Counted from the first letter of the stretch, positions 41,849 to 50,723 are shown. The stretch is 64,000 nt of DNA from Candidatus Nitrososphaera evergladensis SR1 (GCF_000730285.1 NZ_CP007174.1:1984001-2048000); one strand, 5' to 3'. The notes: a model not told the origin generated them from the sequence alone. Translations and numbers: made by a program.

Positions 41849-43120
41849 CTACGTTCCTTCCGAAAACCCGTCGAGGTACACTTTCTGCTCTGGTGTGAGC
41901 GTGTCAATATCGACGCCCATCGACTGCAGTTTTGCAAGTGCGATTTCCTGGTCCTGCTGCTTGTCGATGTTGTAGACGATTGGCTTCATCGTCCCCTTTG
42001 ACTGCGCCAGCCTGAGCACCGACAGGAACTGGTTTGCAAAGCTCATGTCCATGACTTCGGACGGATGCCCTTCTGCCGCTGCCAGGTTGACGAGCCTGCC
42101 CTCGCCTATCAGATAGACGCGGCTTCCGTTCTTGAGGCTGTACTGCATAGTGTGCTGGTTGATCTCTTTTGTCCCTGTAGACTGTTTTTCAAGGTCTGGA
42201 ATAGAGATCTCGACGTTAAAGTGGCCGGCGTTGGCAAGTATCGCGCCATCTTTCATCTTGGAAATGTCGTCTGAAACAATGACGTCTTTGCAGCCCGTAG
42301 TCGTGATAAACACGTCGCCAACTTCGGCGGCCTTGTTCATCGGCGCCACTGAAAAGCCATCGAGTTTTGCCTTGAGCGCGGCAATCGGGTCGACCTCGGT
42401 CACGATCACGTTTGCTCCAAGGCCGGACGCCCGCTTTGCCACTCCCTTGCCCACATGGCCATACCCTGCAACGACTACGTTCTTGCCAGACAGGAGCACG
42501 TTTGTGGCTCTTATGATGCCGTCCAGCGCGGACTGCCCTGTGCCGTAGATGTTGTCAAAGTCGTGCTTGGTTTCAGCATCGTTTACCGCGATTACGGGAT
42601 ACAAGAGCCTGCCAGACTTTTGCAGGGCGCGCAGGCGCACCACTCCGGTCGTAGTTTCTTCGGTGCCGCCGTACAGCGGGCCGGCAAGACCGCCGTTTCT
42701 CCCTTGTTCAAGTGCCTTGTGCATTTCTACCGTCAGGTCCGCGCCGTCGTCGATTGTTATGTGCGGGTTTAGCCTCATCGAGGCGTGGATGTCGTCATAG
42801 TATTCCTTTGTGGAAACGCCCCTGCTTGCAAAAACGGAAACGCCGTCGTGCTTGACCAGAGATGCGGCGACATCATCCTGCGTCGAAAGCGGGTTGCACC
42901 CGCACCAGGATAGCTCTGCGCCGGCGGCTTTTAACGTCCTTACCAGCACGCCAGTCTCTTTTGTCACGTGGAGGCAGCCTGCCACCCTTATGCCCTTTAG
43001 CGGCTTGGTCTCGCTGTATTTCTTTCTTAGTGCAACAAGAACAGGCATGTGCGCCTCTGCCCAGTCGATGCGCCTCTTGCCTTCTTCGGCAAGCGCAAGG
43101 TCTTTAACGCGGTATTCCAT
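41849..43120 (-). CDS. ahcY: S-adenosylhomocysteine hydrolase (adenosylhomocysteinase)
   Basis: About 423 residues from the ATG at 43120. Features are the substrate residues in GCLHVTKETGVLVRTLKAAG, EETTTGVVRLRAL and VNDAETKHDFDNIYGTGQSA, the NAD-binding GYGHVGKGVAKRASGLGA and the C-terminal LDGFSEGT. It hydrolyses S-adenosylhomocysteine to adenosine and homocysteine, clearing the product of methyl transfer. The protein lacks the about 40-residue insert of many bacterial enzymes, as is usual in archaea. The upstream in-frame ATG at 43144 would add 8 residues. Confidence 0.95.
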   Translation of the reverse strand: MEYRVKDLALAEEGKRRIDWAEAHMPVLVALRKKYSETKPLKGIRVAGCLHVTKETGVLVRTLKAAGAELSWCGCNPLSTQDDVAASLVKHDGVSVFASRGVSTKEYYDDIHASMRLNPHITIDDGADLTVEMHKALEQGRNGGLAGPLYGGTEETTTGVVRLRALQKSGRLLYPVIAVNDAETKHDFDNIYGTGQSALDGIIRATNVLLSGKNVVVAGYGHVGKGVAKRASGLGANVIVTEVDPIAALKAKLDGFSVAPMNKAAEVGDVFITTTGCKDVIVSDDISKMKDGAILANAGHFNVEISIPDLEKQSTGTKEINQHTMQYSLKNGSRVYLIGEGRLVNLAAAEGHPSEVMDMSFANQFLSVLRLAQSKGTMKPIVYNIDKQQDQEIALAKLQSMGVDIDTLTPEQKVYLDGFSEGT

Positions 43121-43158
43121 GAAAACTGCAAAGGCCGGTGCCATATATTACGTGTTCG

Positions 43159-43836
43159 CTAAAGCAGCCCTCGCCGGAGCATTATTGCCATGACGTGCTC
43201 GTCCGTGACTGGCGCAAAGTCCTCGTAAAACTCGCCCACCGCACCAAAATCAGGAGGCGCGGCAAGCACAACCACCGAGTCTGCCTCGTGCCTTAGCGCC
43301 TCGACAGTCTGCGCCGGCGCCACCGGCGCGGCAATTGTAAGCGACGCAGGCTGCTGCTTTTTTATCCATCTTGCCGCGGCAATAGCGGTCGCGCCTGTGG
43401 CAACCCCGTCATCTACAAGGACGACTTTTCTTCCACGGATGTCGTAGGGAAGGCCGGCCTTGCGGTATTTGGACTGCCTTCGTTCTATCTCGGCCACCTG
43501 CTTTTCCTTTTCCCGCTCTATGTATTCCTGCTTGACTTTAAGCGCTATCACCACGTAACGGTTGATATAGTCAGTGCCGTCGGCCATGACTGCACCTATT
43601 GCAAGCTCCTCGTTTCCGGGTGCACCGAGCTTTCTTGGGATCACGATGTCAAAGCCTGCCCCCAGTTTGCCTGCGACAATGTCTGCAAGGACGACTCCAC
43701 CTCGCGGTATGCCAAGTACTAGTGCGCCTTTCTCCCTCACTGCAGGAGCAAGAATCTCTGCAAGCGCGTTCCCCGCGTCTGCCCGGTTTCGGAATCTCAC
43801 TGCACTATAGATTTTGCCGGCGCAGTTTTTAAGCAT
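43159..43836 (-). CDS. Phosphoribosyltransferase-domain protein
   Basis: A 225-residue type I PRTase. The PRPP motif is KVVLVDDGVATGATAIAAAR; the N-terminal hood region contains LVLGIPRGGVVLADIVAGKL and VIPRKLGAPGNEELAIGAV. This layout is that of predicted phosphoribosyltransferases often encoded next to dienelactone-hydrolase-like genes rather than of nucleotide-salvage enzymes, so the base acceptor is unknown. It is upstream of ahcY on the same strand with a 38-bp gap to the ahcY start. Confidence 0.85.
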   Translation of the reverse strand: MLKNCAGKIYSAVRFRNRADAGNALAEILAPAVREKGALVLGIPRGGVVLADIVAGKLGAGFDIVIPRKLGAPGNEELAIGAVMADGTDYINRYVVIALKVKQEYIEREKEKQVAEIERRQSKYRKAGLPYDIRGRKVVLVDDGVATGATAIAAARWIKKQQPASLTIAAPVAPAQTVEALRHEADSVVVLAAPPDFGAVGEFYEDFAPVTDEHVMAIMLRRGLL

Positions 43837-43900
43837 TGGCCAGTCCAGAAAAAAAATAAACTATAATTCTACCTGCCGCCGTCTTCTTTTTTGCACTTAC

Positions 43901-44449
43901 ATGCGCAGGGTACAGATAGCAGTCATCGGATATAACAAAGACAGCTGCACAGAAGCAGCAAGAAAGGCAGCATACAAGGTCGGAAGCGAGGTAGCAAAGG
44001 CAGGCGCAGTGCTGGTGTGCGGGGGCCTTGGCGGCGTCATGGAAGAGGCGTGCAGGGGCGCCAAGGACAACAGCGGCACGACAGTTGGGATCATACCAGA
44101 GAATGACGCTTCCTACGCAAACAAGTACTGTGACATTGTCGTGTGCTCAACTATTGGGTTTGCCCGCGACTTTATCGTGGCCGGGACGGCTGACGGCATC
44201 ATTGCAGTTGGCGGCGGAGTCGGCACGCGGATAGAGCTGTCGGCAGGATACATGCTGAAAAAGCCGATGGTGGCGATAAAGGGAAGCGGCGGAACGGCTG
44301 ATGAATATGGCGGAAAATACCTTGATGAGCGCAAGCGCGTAGAGATAATGATGGTGGCAAGCCCAAAAGAGGCGGTCAGAGTTCTACTAGAAAAGATTGG
44401 AAAGAACAATAATGCCGGGCTGGGGCACGACAATCCACCGCACACATAG
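43901..44449 (+). CDS. LOG/TIGR00725-family Rossmann protein
   Basis: A 182-residue protein from ATG 43901. It has IAVIGYNKDSCTEAARKAAY, the glycine-rich CGGLGGVMEEACRGAKD and GGGVGTRIELSAGYMLKKP, marks of the TIGR00725 branch of the LOG/lysine-decarboxylase-like superfamily. Related proteins cleave nucleotide monophosphates or bind nucleotides. A TATA-like element AAAATAAACTATAA precedes it near 43854-43866. A frame reaching back to 43814 would overlap the PRTase gene and is unlikely. Confidence 0.8.
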   Translation: MRRVQIAVIGYNKDSCTEAARKAAYKVGSEVAKAGAVLVCGGLGGVMEEACRGAKDNSGTTVGIIPENDASYANKYCDIVVCSTIGFARDFIVAGTADGIIAVGGGVGTRIELSAGYMLKKPMVAIKGSGGTADEYGGKYLDERKRVEIMMVASPKEAVRVLLEKIGKNNNAGLGHDNPPHT

Positions 44450-44473
44450 CGCGTGTGATATTGCACACACGCG
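44450..44473. repeat. GC-rich hairpin behind the LOG-family gene
   Basis: CGCGTGTG (44450-44457) pairs with CACACGCG (44466-44473) around an 8-nt loop, beginning at the end of the stop codon of the LOG-family gene. It has no T-run, so terminator status is not clear. The remaining intergenic sequence to 44672 shows no gene. Confidence 0.4.
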
Positions 44474-44672
44474 AGCGTTTCAGCGGTTTCCGCCGTTACT
44501 TGCATACACACTTGCCCAAAGGACAGGTGCGTGCGTTCGGGCAGCCACAGACACTTGCGCCAAGAGCCTATACCCTTTGCGTAGTTTTCTGACGGATCGT
44601 GCTTTTCCAGTTCGGCATAGTCTATACGCAGAAAAACGATTTAAGACTTTCTGTCACTTTGTGCAGCAAGAG

Positions 44673-45821
44673 CTAAGCCCGGTAGCTGACAAGATACGGG
44701 TCTGGCTGGTAGAACTGCCCGTATTTTGCCGCCAGCTCTTGCAGAGTCTTGACCACGTTTTGCGGGCCAAACTCTTGCATGGTTGCAAACAGCTCCTTCT
44801 TCAAGCCCATGCCGAGCTTTAGCGCCTTCTCAAGCTCCGCCCTGTCGCAGACGCCGTTTGTAATCAGCCACGCCGCGTTGTTTGCCGCCACTGCAAGCAG
44901 TTTTATCGGGTTGTAGGTTGCGGCCTCTTGCTCTGTCAGGTTGACGCGCTCGTACTTGTCGCCCTTGTACTCGTAAAAGCCCTTGCCGGTCTTTTGGCCG
45001 AGATTCTTTTCGTCAAACAGCTGTTTTATTTTTGGATGCGGAAATATCACCTTGGCGTCGCGCATGTGCATCTCGACAGTCGCCTTGTGTATCACGTCAA
45101 GGCCTGTGTAATCTGCTAGCTCAAATATGCCCATTGGAAAAGACATCCGAAACTTGACTGCCGAGTCTATCTGCGTCATTGAAGCGTTGTCGCGCTCCAT
45201 GCAGTACACCGCTTCGTGCACCAGCGGGATAAAGACCCGGTTTACGATAAAGCCGGGCACGTCCTTTTTGCACAGGACCGGCTGCTTGCCCACCTTTTTG
45301 CAATAGTCCATAGCCATGTCCACCATGCCGGCGTTGCTCTTGGCGCCCGGTATGACTTCGACCAGCGGCATCAGTTGCGGCGGGTTGAAAAAGTGCAGGC
45401 CGATAAAGCGCTCCGGCCTGCTTGTGAGTGCGGCCATGTCGGTTATTGGCAGGGTACTCGTGTTTGATGCGTAGAGCGTCTTGTCCTCTGCAAAGCTGTC
45501 CACCTCTGCGTACACTTTTTTCTTTAGGTTCATGTCCTCCGGCACCGCTTCGATGAGCAGGTCTGCGCCCTTGAGCGCTGTTTTCAGGTCGACGACAGGC
45601 GTGATCCGCGCAAATATCTTGTCTGCGTCCTGCTGCGACAGCTTTTGCTTTTCGACCAGCTTGTTGAGCGACCACCTTATCTTTTCCATCGCCTTGTCAA
45701 GGAACGACTGCTCGATGTCGCGAAGAGTGACATTGTAGCCGGCCATCGCGGAGACCTGCGCTATGCCGTGGCCCATCACGCCGGAGCCAAGGACGGTTAT
45801 CTTGTTTATTGAGACGGACAT
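44673..45821 (-). CDS. 3-hydroxyacyl-CoA (3-hydroxybutyryl-CoA) dehydrogenase
   Basis: A 382-residue NAD-dependent enzyme. The N-terminal Rossmann domain starts KITVLGSGVMGHGIAQVSAM; the catalytic His is in FIGLHFFNPPQLMPLVEVIP, and the C-terminal domain includes DVPGFIVNRVFIPLVHEAVY. Thaumarchaea use such a dehydrogenase in the 3-hydroxypropionate/4-hydroxybutyrate carbon cycle to oxidise 3-hydroxybutyryl-CoA; the assignment to that cycle is from lineage knowledge, not from the sequence. It has no crotonase domain fused to it. The promoter region is shared with the divergent L39e gene. Confidence 0.9.
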   Translation of the reverse strand: MSVSINKITVLGSGVMGHGIAQVSAMAGYNVTLRDIEQSFLDKAMEKIRWSLNKLVEKQKLSQQDADKIFARITPVVDLKTALKGADLLIEAVPEDMNLKKKVYAEVDSFAEDKTLYASNTSTLPITDMAALTSRPERFIGLHFFNPPQLMPLVEVIPGAKSNAGMVDMAMDYCKKVGKQPVLCKKDVPGFIVNRVFIPLVHEAVYCMERDNASMTQIDSAVKFRMSFPMGIFELADYTGLDVIHKATVEMHMRDAKVIFPHPKIKQLFDEKNLGQKTGKGFYEYKGDKYERVNLTEQEAATYNPIKLLAVAANNAAWLITNGVCDRAELEKALKLGMGLKKELFATMQEFGPQNVVKTLQELAAKYGQFYQPDPYLVSYRA

Positions 45822-45909
45822 GTACAGCTATGCACATACTACACGGTGATTTTTAATGTTGCTATCACGAACACTTAAAAGACGGAGAAAAAGAATCGAA
45901 CAGACGTAT

Positions 45910-46068
45910 ATGGCTGCGCGTAAGAACACGTCGCGCAAAAAGCGACTGATGAAAAAGACCAGGCAGAACCAGCCGGTTCCAGCATGGGTAATCATCAGGA
46001 CCAGCAGGAAGGTCAGGACCAACCCCAAGCGCAGGCTTTGGCGCAGGTCCGATGTCAGAGTTGGATAA
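45910..46068 (+). CDS. rpl39e: Large-subunit ribosomal protein eL39 (L39e)
   Basis: A 52-residue, highly basic protein with the family sequence [20 protein letters not shown] then [12 protein letters not shown], and [12 protein letters not shown] at the C-terminus. It lines the exit tunnel of the 50S subunit. A CTTAAAAG element about 30 bp upstream is a likely TATA box. L31e follows 14 bp later, the common archaeal order. Confidence 0.95.
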   Translation: MAARKNTSRKKRLMKKTRQNQPVPAWVIIRTSRKVRTNPKRRLWRRSDVRVG

Positions 46069-46082
46069 GAAGTGAAATAAAA

Positions 46083-46463
46083 ATGTCAGAAGAAAACGTT
46101 ACCCGCGTTTACACTATCAACCTTGGAAGGGCGTGGCTCACACCGGAGCACAAGAGGACCGACCGGGTTGTCAACATGATCAGGGAATTTGCAGAAAAGC
46201 ACATGAAGTCCGGCGATGTCAAGCTGGACCAGGACCTCAACAGGCAGATCTGGTCCCGCGGCAAGACCAACCCGCCAAGGAAGGTCAGGGTCAAGATGGT
46301 CAAGGACGAGGACGACGTCGTGACGGTTTCGCTGTACGAAGAGCCGACCGAGTCTGCGCCAACCCCGGCACCAGCGGCAACGGAAGCGCCGGCAGCTGCG
46401 ACAGCAGAAGCCAAGCCAGCGACAGAAGAGACGAAGGCAGAAGAACAACCAAAGACACAATAA
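46083..46463 (+). CDS. rpl31e: Large-subunit ribosomal protein eL31 (L31e) with acidic Ala/Pro tail
   Basis: Residues 1-85 of 126 are a normal L31e: VTRVYTINLGRAWLTPEHKR and QIWSRGKTNPPRKVRVKMVK. The last about 40 residues are a low-complexity Ala/Pro/Glu tail (TPAPAATEAPAAATAEA), which is longer than the usual archaeal protein and would extend from the ribosome surface near the tunnel exit. It is co-transcribed with L39e. Confidence 0.93.
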   Translation: MSEENVTRVYTINLGRAWLTPEHKRTDRVVNMIREFAEKHMKSGDVKLDQDLNRQIWSRGKTNPPRKVRVKMVKDEDDVVTVSLYEEPTESAPTPAPAATEAPAAATAEAKPATEETKAEEQPKTQ

Positions 46464-46468
46464 AGTAA

Positions 46469-46612
46469 ATGATAGACGTCTGCCCCGTCTGCTACAAATT
46501 TTTACAGACAATCTACGACAAGAAAAAGATGAAAGAAGTCAGGCTTGCGCCCGACAAGGAATGCAAGAGTATGTACCACAAGAAACTGACAGACTCGTTC
46601 AAGACTTTTTAG
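46469..46612 (+). CDS. 47-residue protein with a CPVC motif
   Basis: A frame from ATG 46469 ending at TAG 46612, five bp after the L31e stop. It has one CxxC (MIDVCPVCYKF) and a further Cys at position 34. The rest is rich in lysine. It likely belongs to the ribosomal transcript. Its 3' end overlaps the convergent zinc-ribbon gene by 14 bp. Function unknown. Confidence 0.5.
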   Translation: MIDVCPVCYKFLQTIYDKKKMKEVRLAPDKECKSMYHKKLTDSFKTF

Positions 46613-46790
46613 CGTAGCTACAGGTCTCGCACTTTTCAAATACTGTGCCGTCAAGGTGGTCAAAGTGGGCGCCGCAGTCCTTGCAGGTATGGTGGATGTC
46701 AAGGTATCCGTCAGTCGCAGTAAAGCTCCTGCCCTCAAGTTTCTGTCCTTTGCAGACTATACACCGGCAACCGCAGTGGATTGTTTCCAA
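46599..46790 (-). CDS. 63-residue cysteine-rich zinc-ribbon protein
   Basis: Nine cysteines in 63 residues: HCGCRCIVCKG, HTCKDCGAHFDH and EKCETCSYAKK. Spacing suggests two zinc sites. A GYLDIHHTCKDCG segment resembles general zinc-ribbon domains. No partner or function is evident. The gene to its left on the same strand is the FtsZ-like gene, which lies upstream of it. Confidence 0.6.
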   Translation of the reverse strand: METIHCGCRCIVCKGQKLEGRSFTATDGYLDIHHTCKDCGAHFDHLDGTVFEKCETCSYAKKS

Positions 46791-46822
46791 CGTCCACAGA
46801 AAGGGCGTTTTTCTATAATAAC

Positions 46823-47794
46823 CTATTCGAGGAGCGGGATTGCAAGTTCCAGGTCGGGTGCCGAGTCAGGCTCATCCCAGTCAAGGTGGCTGTCTGCAGA
46901 AAAGATCTCGCCCAGCGGATCGTATGCGTCAAAACGGGTTTTTTGCGGCGCCGAAGCTACGACATGCACGCGCACGCCGCCATCAGCAACAGCAAGCGAG
47001 GACATTGCAACCTCCGTCGCCCCTTCCTCCTTGAATATGCCCTGCGCGTAACCTATCAGCTGGTTCAATTGAGAGATCGGAAGCTTTTCACCCCCCATGA
47101 CGTACACAACGGTACGCCTGATGGCGTCGGCGTCAGTGATATCCTGGTACAGCATTGAGACAGAGTCGCGAAGGGACGCTTGCGAATCGGCTGATGCCTT
47201 ACTGGTAGACAGTATGTTCATGTCCGGCCTGACGCTCCGAGACGCGATGGACGACGCCACCTCAACGATGGCGCTGTTGGTGAGGGAATAGCACTCTTCC
47301 TTTGAGAGATCGGGATTGTTGTCGAGAAACGCGTCGTTGTCCATCACGACTGTCGAGTGTGATGCCTCTCGCATCCGCCTCAGAGAAACGCCAGCAGAAA
47401 ATACGCGGTCCTTCTCAAACCCAAAAGGCATTATGGCAAAAGAGATTACGGTGCTAGTCTTGCCAGCGATGCCGCAGACAAGTGGTGCCATCGCCGCTCC
47501 TGCTCTGCCTGCAAGGTTTGCGATTACTAGTACAGTGCCAAAGCCCTCAAGCTTGGCGCGGATCTGCTCTTGCTTTGCAGATGCAAAAGACCTCAACTTG
47601 TAGGCCGAAGGATTGACCCACTTGCCAGAATTAACGAGAATGGAATTGTTGCTGTCAGCAAGATCGCGCTTGTCATTGCTCATCAAGAGGCATTCGCAAT
47701 CAATTGCCTCGCTGACTTTTTTTGCGAGCCTGCTTCCGGCGCCGCCAATACCAACAACAAGTAACGGATTTTTGATCAAAATATCTTCGGACAC
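46823..47794 (-). CDS. Divergent FtsZ/tubulin-superfamily protein
   Basis: A 323-residue protein. The first loop is normal for the family (PLLVVGIGGAGSRLAKKV), but the GTP-binding signature that reads GGGTGTG in FtsZ is IANLAGRAGAAMAPL here. Later elements include FAIMPFGFEKDRVFSAGVSL and VMDNDAFLDNN. Thaumarchaea divide by the Cdv system and keep such a divergent FtsZ-like protein of unknown role. The altered loop makes GTP hydrolysis doubtful. Confidence 0.8.
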   Translation of the reverse strand: MSEDILIKNPLLVVGIGGAGSRLAKKVSEAIDCECLLMSNDKRDLADSNNSILVNSGKWVNPSAYKLRSFASAKQEQIRAKLEGFGTVLVIANLAGRAGAAMAPLVCGIAGKTSTVISFAIMPFGFEKDRVFSAGVSLRRMREASHSTVVMDNDAFLDNNPDLSKEECYSLTNSAIVEVASSIASRSVRPDMNILSTSKASADSQASLRDSVSMLYQDITDADAIRRTVVYVMGGEKLPISQLNQLIGYAQGIFKEEGATEVAMSSLAVADGGVRVHVVASAPQKTRFDAYDPLGEIFSADSHLDWDEPDSAPDLELAIPLLE

Positions 47795-47889
47795 GATCCC
47801 CCGCTCTCCCTCTGCAACAGTAGCTCGCGAAAGTTAAAAAGCTTTGGAGATTAACAGCCGGCCGCGCGTGGTGTAACAAGTTTGAGCTG

Positions 47890-49266
47890 TTACAGGATCG
47901 CGCGGGCTTTCAAAGAAAAGCTGGAAAAATCGTAAACCTCGACACGTATTTTTTCACCCAGCTTGAAATTGTCCGGCTTGTCGGCAAGCACTACGGATTT
48001 GTACGCATAGTTTCTGCCCTGAGCAACCTTGCCGAGCTCGTCAATGACGATTTCTCCCTGCCAGCCCTTCCATGAGGCGTTGCGCTTTTTTGCGATGTCG
48101 CGCACAAGTTTGGTAAGCCGCGCCGACCTTTCCTTTGCCACCTGCGAGCTCACCCTGTTCTTCATCCTGGCAGATTCCGTTCCCGGCCGCGCGCTGTACC
48201 GCGATATGTTGACAACGTCAGGCTGCGTTTCATTGAGGAGATCAAGCGTCCTTTGAAAGTCTTCCTCAGTCTCGTTAGGAAAGCCGACGATGATGTCAGT
48301 CGAGATCGTAAAGTCTGGCATTTTTGCCCTCAATGTTTTTACCGCTTCTGAAAACACCTGCGCGGTGTGGCCGCGCTTCATCTTTCTCAATATCCTTTCA
48401 CTGCCGCTCTGCACAGGCATGTGGATGAACCTGAACAACCTGTCGTTTCTGGCATAGACGTCTGCAATCTCGCCTATCATGTCGGGCATGTACTGCGGGT
48501 TCAACATTCCGACGCGGATCTTGAAATCGCCGTCAATCCCGGCGCAGGCCCTCAATAGCTCTGCCAGGTTTGTCCCCATGTCGCGGCCGTAGCAGCCGCT
48601 GTCCGTCGAGGTGAGCCACACCTCCTTGCATCCTGCACTGACATCGTCTCTTACCTGCCTCGCAATGTCGCCTATCCTGTAGCTGTAAAGCCACCCCTTG
48701 GCAAGCTTTGTCTGGCAGAATGTGCACTCGCTCATGCACCCGCTTGCAATCTCGACAATGCTCACAACAGGGTTTATCCTGACCCGCGGGATGTTGACCT
48801 TGGCGACCCTGGAATCCTCAAGTGCAAGCAGGCGGTTGCCGGAAAACGCAGAACCGACGACGTCGGCAGACCTGTCAATAGAGTGCGGCCCCATGAGGCT
48901 TGCCATCGGGCTGAGCGACTCTACCATCGCCCTGTCAGCCTTTGGGAGGCAGCCTGCAATGACGAGCGGCTTGCCGGTCTTGCTCAGCTGCTTTATGCGG
49001 TGGACCATCTTGTGCTCGGTCGTGTCTTTTACAGAGCACGTGACGATGAGGTTGAGCGACCCTTCCTTTCTGCTTGAAGCAATTTCGTAGCCAGCATTCT
49101 TTAAGAGCCCGGTTATCATCTCCGAGTCTGCCATGCTGGCAGAGCAGCCGTATGCCTCGATCCACACCTTCTCCTTGCCCTTTGCAGGCTCCTCCTCTTC
49201 TTTTTCTTGCCTCTTGATTAGGTGTATCGACTCTATGAGCTTGGGCTTGAGTGACCGGACGTACAT
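47890..49266 (-). CDS. tRNA t6A37 methylthiotransferase (e-MtaB/CDKAL1 type)
   Basis: About 458 residues from the ATG at 49266. The N-terminal UPF0004 domain has the cluster cysteines of EAYGCSASMADSEMI, LIVTCSVKDTTEHK and IAGCLPKAD; the radical-SAM motif is ASGCMSECTFCQTKLAKG (CxxxCxxC); a C-terminal TRAM domain follows. It turns t6A into ms2t6A next to the anticodon of ANN-decoding tRNAs. A TATA-like TTTTAAAC lies about 33 bp upstream of 49266, supporting that start over 49380. Confidence 0.9.
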   Translation of the reverse strand: MYVRSLKPKLIESIHLIKRQEKEEEEPAKGKEKVWIEAYGCSASMADSEMITGLLKNAGYEIASSRKEGSLNLIVTCSVKDTTEHKMVHRIKQLSKTGKPLVIAGCLPKADRAMVESLSPMASLMGPHSIDRSADVVGSAFSGNRLLALEDSRVAKVNIPRVRINPVVSIVEIASGCMSECTFCQTKLAKGWLYSYRIGDIARQVRDDVSAGCKEVWLTSTDSGCYGRDMGTNLAELLRACAGIDGDFKIRVGMLNPQYMPDMIGEIADVYARNDRLFRFIHMPVQSGSERILRKMKRGHTAQVFSEAVKTLRAKMPDFTISTDIIVGFPNETEEDFQRTLDLLNETQPDVVNISRYSARPGTESARMKNRVSSQVAKERSARLTKLVRDIAKKRNASWKGWQGEIVIDELGKVAQGRNYAYKSVVLADKPDNFKLGEKIRVEVYDFSSFSLKARAIL

Positions 49267-49449
49267 GTAATGTCTATCGGCATTTGGTAGCGCGCATTGG
49301 TTTAAAAATCCTGTCTTTTTGAGATAGCGAGTCTTTTGCCAGGACGGGATAGTTAGATTGATTCTGTTGCGGAATGCCATTACACAGTTCTGACCTGCCT
49401 GGCAAACGAGAGAGATCTCACTTTGCCAGCTTGAACAGAACCATTTCTC

Positions 49450-49812
49450 TCACGCTTGCTTGTTCTGCGACCAGATTTCTGACAGGATGGCAACGTAGGT
49501 TGTGACAAGCGCTCCGGACTCCGTCGCGTCGCGGTGGTTTTCCATGTCGTTTCCAAACGCCATGGTGAGTGCCTTTGGCATTTTCAGGTATTCATTCATG
49601 AATATCAAGAGCGAGTAGTACATCAGCTTCATCACTTCTTCAGGGCTGTCTGCCTTTACCTTCATGCTGTCAGTCACGTTGGAGGCTACAAGCGAGAACT
49701 GCGGCGACAAGAGCGCCCTGTCGCCGTCAAGCCTTATTGCGCCCATGTAGAGCAGGTCCTCGATTGCCGAGGCTGCCTCCTCAACGCGCTTGTCATCCTC
49801 TCCTCCGGACAA
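49450..49812 (-). CDS. Hypothetical helical protein
   Basis: A 120-residue acidic, alpha-helical protein (RVEEAASAIEDLLYMGAIRL, EEVMKLMYYSLLIFMNEYLK) with no signal or known motif. It is followed on the same strand by the methylthiotransferase and preceded by another hypothetical 31 bp away, so an operon is possible. Confidence 0.55.
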   Translation of the reverse strand: MSGGEDDKRVEEAASAIEDLLYMGAIRLDGDRALLSPQFSLVASNVTDSMKVKADSPEEVMKLMYYSLLIFMNEYLKMPKALTMAFGNDMENHRDATESGALVTTYVAILSEIWSQNKQA

Positions 49813-49843
49813 TGCGATCAGCTATTATATCCTCTTCTTCGCA

Positions 49844-50233
49844 TTATTTTAGATTACCCGCAATGCCCTTGTAGTTTGCAACAAACTCGGGGTCCACTAT
49901 TCCTTGCACGACGTACGGCTGTCCGGTAGAAAGCACGATGTCCATGGCTACTGCGCTGTACGGGATGTCAAACATCTCGACCTTGGCAGGGTCATCCACT
50001 TCATAGAGCTTGTCGCATTTGCCTCCCTCGCAAGCAAAGCCGTACACCTTGCCTATCTTTCGGTGACCCGAACCTGCCGCGCGGCCCCCTGCAGACCCGC
50101 GCGACTCTTCAATCATCAGGACAAAAATTTCATTTTTGGCAGGCTTGTTTAGGTGCACCTCACTCTGTGCCACTACAAGTTTTCGCTGGGGCAGCTGCAA
50201 GATCGCGTCCAGAGATTCAGAAGAAGCAGACAT
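49844..50233 (-). CDS. Hypothetical soluble protein
   Basis: A 129-residue protein with predominantly beta pattern (KLVVAQSEVHLNKPAKNEIF, IPYSAVAMDIVLSTGQPYVV) and a short CEGGKC pair in the middle. Family not recognised. It is the first gene of a possible minus-strand run to 47890. Confidence 0.5.
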   Translation of the reverse strand: MSASSESLDAILQLPQRKLVVAQSEVHLNKPAKNEIFVLMIEESRGSAGGRAAGSGHRKIGKVYGFACEGGKCDKLYEVDDPAKVEMFDIPYSAVAMDIVLSTGQPYVVQGIVDPEFVANYKGIAGNLK

Positions 50234-50328
50234 ACGCGCGATATTGCCAGGCTGCGCTATAATATTATACTAGCGTGCAGATTCACGACATTTTTCATTA
50301 CACGTGCAGCTGCGGTTTTGCGATCAGG

Positions 50329-50371
50329 TTATCATACTGTACGGCTTTTCTTGACACAGACAGTATGATAA
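50329..50371. promoter_or_regulatory. Perfect 12-bp inverted repeat in a divergent promoter region
   Basis: TTATCATACTGT (50329-50340) is mirrored exactly by ACAGTATGATAA (50360-50371), with a 19-bp spacer. It sits 96 bp upstream of the minus-strand gene ending at 50233 and 137 bp upstream of the ATG at 50508. The size and perfection suggest an operator pair or a leader hairpin. No gene lies in 50234-50507. Confidence 0.5.
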
Positions 50372-50507
50372 GTTTCACAAAAGGAAAAACTAATGTTATA
50401 AATTCCTATTGGTAAAGAAACTGATGTATATATTTAAAATAATATTCCAAACTAATGTAAATTTAATACTTAAATATGGCAAAGTGGACAGTGTACCAGG
50501 AGCAAAA

Positions 50508-50660
50508 ATGGCATTTGAGATACACGCTAGCTATCTGGCATTTGGCATAAGTCTGCCACTGGTAGTGTGGTTTGTCGCAACCCACAGAAAAGAACTTGCC
50601 GGCAAAGAGACAATAGTCACGCGCAGGCATTATACTGCCACAGATACTGCGGCGGCATAG
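50508..50660 (+). CDS. 50-residue small membrane protein
   Basis: From ATG 50508: one hydrophobic helix (YLAFGISLPLVVWFVATH) followed by a polar tail. ATTTAATACTTAAATATGG near 50460-50478 contains a good TATA box about 30 bp upstream, so the frame's earlier ATG codons are not needed. Function unknown. Confidence 0.55.
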   Translation: MAFEIHASYLAFGISLPLVVWFVATHRKELAGKETIVTRRHYTATDTAAA

Positions 50661-50723
50661 TGCAGGATTTTGCTCGCCGGGGCAATCACCTAGTTTGCGA
50701 TCTCTTTACTTTTATTAGACTTG

